DNA from: Candidatus Cloacimonadota bacterium
GTDB taxonomy: Bacteria; Muiribacteriota; UBA6191; JACPRK01
Assembly: GCA_021772705.1 (NCBI GenBank)
Contig: JAJFLN010000321.1
Span: 1-17,136 of the forward strand
Direction: 5' to 3'
DNA: 17,136 nt
Shown: piece by piece, positions 8,416 through 14,823 of the stretch
Numbering within the stretch: the first letter of the stretch is position 1
Layout: the number at the start of each line of letters is the position of its first letter
Notes under the pieces: model-generated
What the model was told of the DNA's origin: nothing
The model's database searches: none
The model's input: only the letters and a program-made list of their open reading frames with translations
Program-made: the position numbers and the translations under genes

Positions 8416-9636
8416 CTATTTGGCTGCCGCGGCGACGGCGTCGAGGGCCTTGACGAATGTGGCGGAGTCAAATGCGGCCGGGTCTTCCGGGAGCTGATCG
8501 AAGAGGCCGTTGACGGCGTTTTCCATTCCGGCCAGGACGACCCCATTGGCTTCGAGAGCCTTGGAGAGGGAGTCCACCGACAGGGCGATCTGTTCGGCTG
8601 CTTGAATGCTTTCGCCGCCCAGGCCGGGCCCGGCGGCGGCGGATCCGGCCAGGAACTTCCGGGTCGTGGCGGCCTCGAGACTCAGGGTGTTGAGAGCCTT
8701 GCCCAGAGAGTCAGCCGTGGCGGCCAGGGTCTCGGCGGAGGCCAGCTTGGCTCGATCCCCGCTCTCGATGGCTTTCCTCAGATTCGCCATCCCGGCGTCG
8801 AGGGCGGCCGCCTTGCCACCATCGGCAGCGGCAGCGGCGCCCTTCAAGGCCAGGTGCCGGCCCAGGGTCTCGCTCCACATCTCCTTCAACATCTCGTCCG
8901 ACGCCTTCTCGGGTCCCGCTCGCTTCGCTACCCACTGGAGAGAATCACGAAGAGACACGGCCTGCCCCACGGCCCAGGCACGGACGGCCGCCCAGTCCTT
9001 CTCGTCCTCCCAGTGAGGCGGCATGGTGGCCAGGAAGCTGTCGAACTCGAAGGCCGGGTAGGGATGTCCGGCGTCGAGCATGTCCGCGTCGATCCCGACA
9101 TGGCAGGGGATGCAGGTGTCGGCCCGGATGTACATGTCCCGGGAGTCGATGGCTCCCATCCCGACGGACTTCTCCCGGGTCCAGCCCTCCTCGGAATGAA
9201 TGTCGATCCACTTCTCGGCCGGCCCGTGACACTGCTCCCAGGTGTTGCCATCGGCGATGTCGAACTTCTCACCACGCCGGGTCTCCGGGGTCTGGTTGGA
9301 GTGGCAGCTCAGACACCGTTCACTCGTGTCGGCAGCGGCGATCTTCAACGCATTGGCGATGTCCTTGCTGTCCTGCTCGAACAGGACGTTGTAGCTCTTG
9401 GCGTGCTTGTCCTTCGACATCCAGACCGTGTAGGCGCTCTTCTTTCCCGCCTCCGTACCGCCATGACACTTGGCGGCAGAGCAGGAGGCCGCTCCGACGA
9501 ACTTCAGCTGCGAGTCCTGGGCGGCCAGGGCTGACGAGGAGACCCCGTTGCTTCCGCCAGCCGGGGTGAGGGACTGGATGAGAGTCATGAACAGGGCGGC
9601 GACAAGGGCCAGAGCGGCAAACCTGTGGATGGGCAT
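8416..9636 (-). CDS. Cytochrome c554-like multiheme protein with one degenerate heme motif
   Basis: A 406-residue secreted protein with a signal sequence (about 1-25, or cleavage near ALA at 36-39). The N-terminal half resembles the cytochrome c554 family. Its heme sites are CX4CH (C52, C57, H58), CLSCH (108-112), WEQCH (133-137) and CIPCH (175-179), with family-type WxxxxHAxSY (72-82) and DAGHP...FEFD (188-199) segments. In the third motif Trp133, encoded by TGG, replaces the first cysteine, so heme would have one thioether bond or be absent. From about 225 to 406 the protein is Ala/Leu-rich helix, with DSLxKAL repeated at 309-315 and 355-361, perhaps a coiled coil for assembly. Stop codons of this gene and the convergent beta-propeller cytochrome are only 12 bases apart. 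It is probably a periplasmic electron carrier or oxidoreductase subunit; the substrate is unknown. Confidence 0.85.
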   Translation of the reverse strand: MPIHRFAALALVAALFMTLIQSLTPAGGSNGVSSSALAAQDSQLKFVGAASCSAAKCHGGTEAGKKSAYTVWMSKDKHAKSYNVLFEQDSKDIANALKIAAADTSERCLSCHSNQTPETRRGEKFDIADGNTWEQCHGPAEKWIDIHSEEGWTREKSVGMGAIDSRDMYIRADTCIPCHVGIDADMLDAGHPYPAFEFDSFLATMPPHWEDEKDWAAVRAWAVGQAVSLRDSLQWVAKRAGPEKASDEMLKEMWSETLGRHLALKGAAAAADGGKAAALDAGMANLRKAIESGDRAKLASAETLAATADSLGKALNTLSLEAATTRKFLAGSAAAGPGLGGESIQAAEQIALSVDSLSKALEANGVVLAGMENAVNGLFDQLPEDPAAFDSATFVKALDAVAAAAK

Positions 9637-9640
9637 GGAT

Positions 9641-9646
9641 TCCTCC
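9641..9646 (-). promoter_or_regulatory. Ribosome binding site of the c554-like gene
   Basis: On the minus strand GGAGGA precedes the ATG at 9636 by 4 bases. It is a strong Shine-Dalgarno sequence and fixes the start of the cytochrome. Confidence 0.6.
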
Positions 9647-9659
9647 GGTCGGGGGCGAG

Positions 9660-9690
9660 TTGACGGTCTTCAACGACCGTGCATAGTATA
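9660..9690. promoter_or_regulatory. Divergent promoter region with operator-like palindrome
   Basis: On the + strand TTGACG (9660-9665) and TAGTAT (9684-9689) are 18 bases apart, a fair sigma70-type promoter for the amidase gene. On the - strand TATACT (9690-9685) is a good -10 for the c554-like gene, but no convincing -35 is seen. ACGGTC (9663-9668) and GACCGT (9675-9680) form an inverted repeat around 6 bases, overlapping the + strand -35 and spacer, where a bound regulator could affect both genes. Confidence 0.45.
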
Positions 9691-9774
9691 CATGGGTGCC
9701 TGGTGTCACAGGATTCAGTTTCCAGTGGAGGAGAGTCGGGAAGAATCAACAGCCAGCTGCAGAGCCGGGAAGGG

Positions 9775-10968
9775 ATGGGACTGCTCGACCGACCATCTCG
9801 GGCAGCGGTTCTTCTGGTCGCCCTCGCCCTGGGTCTGTCAGCCGACGTGTGCCTCGCCCGATCCGGTCGATTCGTCTACAACTCCTTCCGGCCTGGCCGA
9901 GCACAGAAGGCTGCAGGTGTGGAGATGGCGGCCTCCGGAGCCCTGTCCCTGAAATCGGTGAAGGGGAAGCGAGTCGTGGCGGGTCAGTGGATCTGCCGGG
10001 CCGAGCGTCCGTCTGCCAGCTTCGATCTGCTGCGGCCCAGAGTGGACGCCGACGTGCCCAGGGGGACTCGTGTCTTGCTGATGGTCCGGACCGTGGATCA
10101 CAGCTCCGGAGCGGCGTCGGAGTGGGTGCCCGTCACCTCTGACGCGCCGCTGCGGCTCGACAGTCCGGCGGAGGTCTTCCAGTTGAAGGTCCGTCTCGAG
10201 AGCGAATGGCCCGACAGGACTCCCCACCTGAAGAAGATCGAGATCTCCTGCAGTCGAAGCCGCGGTTCCGGTTCTCGACGCCGGAGCCGAGGCAGCTACA
10301 CGGCGAAGCATCGAAACCCTCCAGGCTTCAAGGGGCCAGTGGTGAAGATGCCCCGTCCCGCCATACTGACCCGCGCCACCTGGGGCAGCTTGCCCCCCAG
10401 GGACAGGCCGGAGGATCTGCAGCCCACCAAGGTGGCGGTCCACCACTCCTGCGTTCCCAGGGCCTCTCGATGGCAGGGCGCCAGTACGATCCGGGGAATC
10501 CAGCGATATCACATGGACATCCGGGGCTGGAACGACATCGGATACCACTATCTGATCGGTCCTGACGGCAGCATCCACCAGGGTCGCCCTGAAGGAATCC
10601 GAGGGGCCCATGCGCGGCCCAACAGAGACAAGTTCGGGATCTGTGTCCTGGGGAATTTCAATAGAAGCCAGGAGGCCGTATCAGCCCCTGCCAGGAAGTC
10701 CCTGGTCGCCCTGCTGGCTTATCTGATGGGCAAGTACGGGATGTCGCCTTGGTCGATCTACGGCCATCGGGACTTTAATCCCACCGACTGCCCCGGTGAC
10801 CTCTTTTACGAGCAGCTGCAGCAGGTGCGCCAGGAAGTGGGCGAGTTACTGGACCGGGAGCAAGAGAATCGCCGGAAGGCGGCCCGGACCGCGCCGGGAT
10901 CGGAGTCCCGACCAGGGGCAGAGCAGGCCCGGGAGTTCCAGGCCGGAGGGGCGAGATCGGAAGGATGA
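9775..10968 (+). CDS. Zinc N-acetylmuramoyl-L-alanine amidase (amidase_2/PGRP family), secreted
   Basis: A 397-residue protein from ATG 9775, chosen because a signal peptide (about 1-28, ending CLA) starts there; the frame is open up to GTG 9679, but that start would overlap the predicted -10. Residues 30-160 form a beta-rich domain of unknown function, followed by a basic Ser/Arg linker (161-172). The catalytic domain (about 195-357) cuts the amide bond between N-acetylmuramic acid and L-alanine in peptidoglycan. Zinc ligands by analogy with T7 lysozyme are H223 (in VHHS), H331 (in GHRD) and C339 (in DCPG), with Tyr257 (in GYHY) and Thr337 at the catalytic positions, so it should be active. 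The C-terminal 40 residues are polar and probably disordered. It lies between two cytochrome loci, divergent from the c554-like gene. A role in wall remodelling is likely; a specific link to electron transfer is speculative. Confidence 0.9.
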   Translation: MGLLDRPSRAAVLLVALALGLSADVCLARSGRFVYNSFRPGRAQKAAGVEMAASGALSLKSVKGKRVVAGQWICRAERPSASFDLLRPRVDADVPRGTRVLLMVRTVDHSSGAASEWVPVTSDAPLRLDSPAEVFQLKVRLESEWPDRTPHLKKIEISCSRSRGSGSRRRSRGSYTAKHRNPPGFKGPVVKMPRPAILTRATWGSLPPRDRPEDLQPTKVAVHHSCVPRASRWQGASTIRGIQRYHMDIRGWNDIGYHYLIGPDGSIHQGRPEGIRGAHARPNRDKFGICVLGNFNRSQEAVSAPARKSLVALLAYLMGKYGMSPWSIYGHRDFNPTDCPGDLFYEQLQQVRQEVGELLDREQENRRKAARTAPGSESRPGAEQAREFQAGGARSEG

Positions 10969-10995
10969 CGACAATGGCCGACGGGGACCGGTAAA

Positions 10996-11007
10996 TCCGA
11001 AATCGGA
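10996..11007. promoter_or_regulatory. Palindrome immediately upstream of the second operon's promoter
   Basis: TCCGA and TCGGA flank an AA centre, 3 bases before the TTGACC -35 box. The position suits an activator or repressor site. It could instead be a short hairpin in the 3' end of the amidase transcript; no T-run follows. Confidence 0.3.
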
Positions 11008-11010
11008 GCA

Positions 11011-11039
11011 TTGACCCATGACGGTGAACTCACTATGCT
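11011..11039 (+). promoter_or_regulatory. Sigma70-type promoter of the cNMP/Fe-S - cytochrome b - decaheme operon
   Basis: TTGACC (11011-11016) and TATGCT (11034-11039) are separated by exactly 17 bases. Transcription would start near 11046, about 50 bases before the first large gene of the operon. Confidence 0.55.
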
Positions 11040-11070
11040 CCACTTCTGGAGGGCTCCTGGAGTCTTGTTC

Positions 11071-11094
11071 ATGAACGAATTGGTGAGTCGCTGA
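11071..11094 (+). CDS. Possible 7-codon leader ORF
   Basis: ATG 11071 is preceded by GGAG (11059-11062) with an 8-base gap and reads MNELVSR to a TGA at 11092-11094. It ends one base before GTG 11096 and four before ATG 11099 of the next gene, in a different frame. This spacing would suit translational coupling. It is too short to test by coding statistics and may be chance. Confidence 0.25.
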   Translation: MNELVSR

Positions 11095-11098
11095 CGTG

Positions 11099-12646
11099 AT
11101 GTCCGGAGTGGGTCCTGTCGACCTGGGCCAGGGAGATCCTGTCGACCCAGAGGAATTTCTGGCGGTGCCCACATTCGGGGGCCTCTCGAAGTCGATCCTC
11201 AAGAAGAACGCCGGGGCGGTGGTCAAACGCCGGTTCAAGGCCGGAGAGATCATTTGCCGCGAGGGGGAATTCGGGTCCACCGCCTTTTACATCCTCGAGG
11301 GCAGCGCCGACGTCTTCCTCTCGGCTCCTATGGGGAAGGTGCAGAGCGAGGGACGGGTCCGGAGATTCGTTCGCCGGATCAAGAGTCTTCTGACCGGAGT
11401 GAATGCCGAGGGCTCCCAGGCGGATCAGCTCATCTCGATTGATGCCCCTGTGTCCCTGACTGTCAAAAAGCCGACGGCCCGCCTGAACGAGGGTGACCTG
11501 TTCGGCGAGATGACCTGCCTCAGCCGATACCCACGGTCTGCCACGGTTCGGGCTGCCGAAGACTGTGTGGTGTTCGAGATGCTGAGCAATATTCTGTCTC
11601 AGCTCATGCGGACACCGGAGTTCAAGGACTGGGCGAATCAGGTCTATCGCCAGCGTGCTCTCGGTACGTACCTGCGCAGCCAGGCCATGTTCGAGCCCCT
11701 GTCCGATGAGGAGCTGGACTTCCTCATGGAGAAGGCCGAGCTGATCCAGTACTCCCCCGGGGAGACCATCTTCAGCCAGGGGGATGCGGCTGATTCGCTT
11801 TACCTGGTGCGGATCGGTTTCGTCCGGGTGAGTCAAAATGTCTCCGGGGGCGAGGTGGTCCTCTCCTACCTGCCCAAGGGCAGCCTCTTCGGTGAGATGG
11901 GAATCCTTCACGGGACGGAGCGAGTGGCGACCTGTGCGGCCCTCGACCACGTGGAGGTGGTTCGATTCGGAGCGGAGGTCTTTGTCGATCTTTCGAAGCG
12001 CCACGAGGAGATCCGCGCCCGGGTGGCCGGCCTGGCCGCCGCCAGGGAGATGGAGAACGCCAGACGGCTGACGGTGGCTCAGTCCGTGCCTCTGGACTCC
12101 TTTCTCGATCAGGGATTGACCGAAGCCCAGAGTTTGCTGCTCCTCGACCTGGACAGCTGCACCCGGTGCGATGATTGTGTCCGGGCCTGCGCCTCCACTC
12201 ATGACGGAGTGACCCGCCTGATCCGTGACGGACTGAGGTTCGACAAGTACCTGGTGGCCACCTCCTGCCGAACCTGCGCCGATCCGGTTTGTCTTATCGG
12301 CTGTCCTGTGGGCTCGATCCGACGCAAGTCCACGCTGGAAATCGTCATCGAAGACTGGTGCATCGGCTGTGGCCTGTGTGCCAAGAACTGCCCTTACGGA
12401 AACATCAACATGCATCCCTTCGAGGTCTTGCAGGATGACGCGGCGAATCCTGGGCGCCAGAAGGCGATGACGAAGAAGAAGGCCACCACCTGCGATCTCT
12501 GCTCGGACCACGAGGAGCCAGCTTGCGTCAGCGCCTGTCCCCACGATGCGGCCATGCGAGTAAACCCCATGGAGTTCTTCGAGAACGATCTTGCTGTTCT
12601 GGCCAGGGGCTCTGCCGGCGAGGAGGAAGACCCTGCTCCTGAATGA
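11099..12646 (+). CDS. Two cyclic-nucleotide-binding domains fused to a four-cluster [4Fe-4S] ferredoxin
   Basis: A 515-residue soluble protein numbered from ATG 11099; GTG 11096 directly before it is equally possible. It has no signal peptide, Tat motif or membrane segment, so it is cytoplasmic. CRP-type cNMP domain 1 spans about 28-185, with phosphate-binding cassette FGEMTCLSRYPRSATV and Arg146, and a roughly 50-residue insertion at 77-126. Domain 2 spans about 195-315, with FGEM...ERVAT and Arg275. No helix-turn-helix follows. Instead residues 346-490 form a DmsB/NrfC/HybA-type ferredoxin with 16 cysteines in four sets: 354/357/360/364, 390/393/398/402, 421/424/427/431 and 465/468/476/480. 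Such subunits wire electrons to membrane partners, here probably the cytochrome b encoded next. Regulation of transfer by cAMP, cGMP or another ligand is inferred; the domains could also be structural. Confidence 0.9.
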   Translation: MSGVGPVDLGQGDPVDPEEFLAVPTFGGLSKSILKKNAGAVVKRRFKAGEIICREGEFGSTAFYILEGSADVFLSAPMGKVQSEGRVRRFVRRIKSLLTGVNAEGSQADQLISIDAPVSLTVKKPTARLNEGDLFGEMTCLSRYPRSATVRAAEDCVVFEMLSNILSQLMRTPEFKDWANQVYRQRALGTYLRSQAMFEPLSDEELDFLMEKAELIQYSPGETIFSQGDAADSLYLVRIGFVRVSQNVSGGEVVLSYLPKGSLFGEMGILHGTERVATCAALDHVEVVRFGAEVFVDLSKRHEEIRARVAGLAAAREMENARRLTVAQSVPLDSFLDQGLTEAQSLLLLDLDSCTRCDDCVRACASTHDGVTRLIRDGLRFDKYLVATSCRTCADPVCLIGCPVGSIRRKSTLEIVIEDWCIGCGLCAKNCPYGNINMHPFEVLQDDAANPGRQKAMTKKKATTCDLCSDHEEPACVSACPHDAAMRVNPMEFFENDLAVLARGSAGEEEDPAPE

Positions 12647-13502
12647 GAAGCACAAGCCCTGGGCCACAGGGGCAATCCTCTTCACCTTCTTCAGCTCGGT
12701 GGGCTACGGAATCTACGCCGGGAGCGCCCTCAACGGGCCCACGGGGGGAACCCTCCCGGGTCTCATCTACGGAGGCCTCGCCTACCTGATGATGTTCTAC
12801 TGCGCCCTTCTTGGCGTCCGACGCAGGCTGCCGGCCTGGTCGTTGGGCCGGATGTCGGGCTGGCTTCGTGGGCACATCTGGATTGGGTTGCTGACCCTTC
12901 CCATGGTCCTCTTCCACGGTGGTTTCTCGGTTCAGGGTACTCTCTCGACAGCACTCATCTGGCTCTATGGGATTGTCATGGTCAGCGGTGTTCTGGGCCT
13001 GGCGCTGCAACAGGCCCTGCCCAGAATGATGACCCATCAGATCGAGATGGAGACCATCTACGAGCAGATTCCCCACATCATCGATCAGCTCAGGTCCGAG
13101 GCCGAGAAGCTCGTGGAGAAGGCCTGCGGACCCCTGGATCCGGAGAAACGGGCCAAGGCGGAGGAAGCGGAGAGCAACCGATTCAAGAGCGCTGAAGCCC
13201 TTCGGGACTTCTACGAGCGCCGGATTGACGGCTTCATCACCAGCGAACGACTACCCCCGGAAGCCGATCTATCGATCCCGGCCCGCTCCCACGCACTCTT
13301 CGGACACCTGCGAAAGCTGGTGCCGCCGGAGGTGCAGGAGACCGTCACCAAGCTCGAGGACATCTGCGATGAGCGGCGCCAGCTGGAGTTGCAGATCAAG
13401 CTCCATCACCTGCTCCACGGATGGCTGTTCCTTCACACCCCCCTTTCACTGGCGCTTCTGCTCCTCGGGGCGACTCACGCCCTTGTGAGCCTGGTCTATT
13501 GA
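12591..13502 (+). CDS. Integral-membrane diheme cytochrome b (HX13H type)
   Basis: A 303-residue protein with predicted membrane helices at about 26-44, 56-75, 93-110, 119-138 and 276-300. Two helices each carry a His pair separated by 13 residues: H95/H109 and H282/H296. This HX13H pattern in two helices is the classic arrangement for two stacked b hemes, as in cytochrome b of bc1 complexes and ferric-reductase-type proteins. A long charged helical loop (about 140-272) separates helices 4 and 5. The start is uncertain: TTG 12591 overlaps the previous gene by 56 bases and has no good ribosome site, whereas AGGAGGAAG at 12621-12629 would suit in-frame CTG 12633 or 12639. The ATG at 12643 is in another frame. 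It is probably the membrane core linking the Fe-S protein, quinone pool and the decaheme cytochrome 25 bases downstream. Confidence 0.82.
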   Translation: MLFWPGALPARRKTLLLNEKHKPWATGAILFTFFSSVGYGIYAGSALNGPTGGTLPGLIYGGLAYLMMFYCALLGVRRRLPAWSLGRMSGWLRGHIWIGLLTLPMVLFHGGFSVQGTLSTALIWLYGIVMVSGVLGLALQQALPRMMTHQIEMETIYEQIPHIIDQLRSEAEKLVEKACGPLDPEKRAKAEEAESNRFKSAEALRDFYERRIDGFITSERLPPEADLSIPARSHALFGHLRKLVPPEVQETVTKLEDICDERRQLELQIKLHHLLHGWLFLHTPLSLALLLLGATHALVSLVY

Positions 13503-13527
13503 CGCCCAAGGAACCTTTCAGAACCTC

Positions 13528-14823
13528 ATGCCAAGACAGCGCACCACAAAGGCCATAGCCCAGCGGATCGAACTCGATTACCTCAAGAAGAGTCATCCCT
13601 TCCGCTCAGCCATGTTCTGGTCAGTCGTCCTGGCCCCGATCCTCGCGGCCCTCTGGCTCGCAGCTGTCTGGAGTTCCCAGGGCGACCGGGTGTTCCAGAG
13701 CGGTCCTGTTTCGGAGAAACACGCCCTGTTCGCCGACGACTGTCTGCAATGTCATGTGCCCTGGGAGGGCACCCCCGATACCAAGTGCCTGCGATGCCAC
13801 ACCGTGGAGATCCATCAGCCCGTCGAGCGATTCACTCCCTCCTGTGTCGGATGCCACTTCGAACACAAGGACCGGTCGCTCCTCTCCAAAACCAGTGACC
13901 GGCACTGCGCTCAATGTCACAAGGACCTGAAGACCACCGGCGGTGCCTCCGAGTTCGACGACTCCATTGTTAGCTTCGATAGCGGCCACCCTCAGTTCGA
14001 TGTCATCGCTGAGAATCGATCGGACCCGGGCTCGCTGGCCCTGAACCACGCCGCCCACATGAAGCCAGGTTTGGAAGGCAAGGACGGCAAGGTCACCCTG
14101 AGGTGCGAGTCCTGTCACGTGGCGGATAGCAGCGGCGGCTACATGCTGCCTGTCAGCTACGAGAAGCACTGCAAGGATTGTCATCCTCTCGAACTGGGGA
14201 TGATCCTTCCCGGGGAGGTCGTGCCTCACGAAGAGATTCAGGTCGTCGATGGCTTCGTCCGGGGTCGGCTGGCTCGCTTGGTGGCGGAGAAGCCGGAGCT
14301 CCTCCAGCAGGCTGCTGGAGACGGGGACGGCAACAGCCGCCGCAGGCGTCGCCGCCGTGGTCAGTCAGAGCCAGAAACAGCCGTCACCACCGACGCCTGG
14401 TTGAAACAGCAGATCAGCGGTGTCGAGGCCATCCTCTGGAAGAAGGGTTGCGGCACTTGCCACGATCTAGTCGGCAAGCCAGAGCTCCCCCTGATCTCGC
14501 CCACTAAGGTTCCTGACCGATGGTTCGGTCACGCATTCTTCGCCCACAAGAGCCACCGGGCCCTGACATGCACCGCCTGTCACACCGAGGCTGGGACGAG
14601 CAAGAAGTCCTCTGACGTGCTGCTGGCTCCCATTCAGACGTGCCTGACATGTCACTCCAAGACTGGCGGGGCACAGTCGGCATGCTCCCAGTGTCACACC
14701 TATCATCGCCGTCCCGATGTGATCCGTCTCGAGGGCACCATGGGTATCAATCCCCTCAGAGTCGGGAAGTGGGACGAGTTTGACCAGAGTGCGCCTGCCG
14801 AAGCTCCTGTCACCGGCCCATGA
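13528..14823 (+). CDS. Membrane-anchored decaheme c-type cytochrome
   Basis: A 431-residue protein with one N-terminal membrane helix (about 28-49) preceded by a basic cytoplasmic segment, so the body should face the periplasm. Ten CXXCH sites begin at residues 72, 87, 106, 127, 193, 215, 308, 349, 372 and 386. Extra histidines such as KHALF, NHAAH and FFAHKSH lie where class III (c3/c7-like) cytochromes place their second axial ligands. A linker at about 245-300 separates six N-terminal hemes from four C-terminal ones and contains seven consecutive arginines (271-277). No catalytic domain is seen, so it is likely an electron wire between the cytochrome b and periplasmic partners. The Shine-Dalgarno is weak (AAGGAA, about 14 bases away). 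The gene end overlaps the next start as ATGA, indicating one operon. Confidence 0.9.
   Translation: MPRQRTTKAIAQRIELDYLKKSHPFRSAMFWSVVLAPILAALWLAAVWSSQGDRVFQSGPVSEKHALFADDCLQCHVPWEGTPDTKCLRCHTVEIHQPVERFTPSCVGCHFEHKDRSLLSKTSDRHCAQCHKDLKTTGGASEFDDSIVSFDSGHPQFDVIAENRSDPGSLALNHAAHMKPGLEGKDGKVTLRCESCHVADSSGGYMLPVSYEKHCKDCHPLELGMILPGEVVPHEEIQVVDGFVRGRLARLVAEKPELLQQAAGDGDGNSRRRRRRRGQSEPETAVTTDAWLKQQISGVEAILWKKGCGTCHDLVGKPELPLISPTKVPDRWFGHAFFAHKSHRALTCTACHTEAGTSKKSSDVLLAPIQTCLTCHSKTGGAQSACSQCHTYHRRPDVIRLEGTMGINPLRVGKWDEFDQSAPAEAPVTGP

Noticed and set aside
9679..9774. Upstream GTG start for the amidase
   Set aside because: It would begin within the predicted promoter and place 32 polar residues before a good signal peptide; ATG 9775 fits better.
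11069..12685. 538-codon minus-strand frame opposite the cNMP/Fe-S gene
   Set aside because: The + strand encodes 16 correctly spaced cluster cysteines and two cNMP cassettes; the antisense frame has no recognisable features.
12643..12760. ATG overlapping the stop of the cNMP/Fe-S gene as start of the cytochrome b
   Set aside because: It is out of frame with the membrane protein; use of it would need a frameshift for which there is no other sign.
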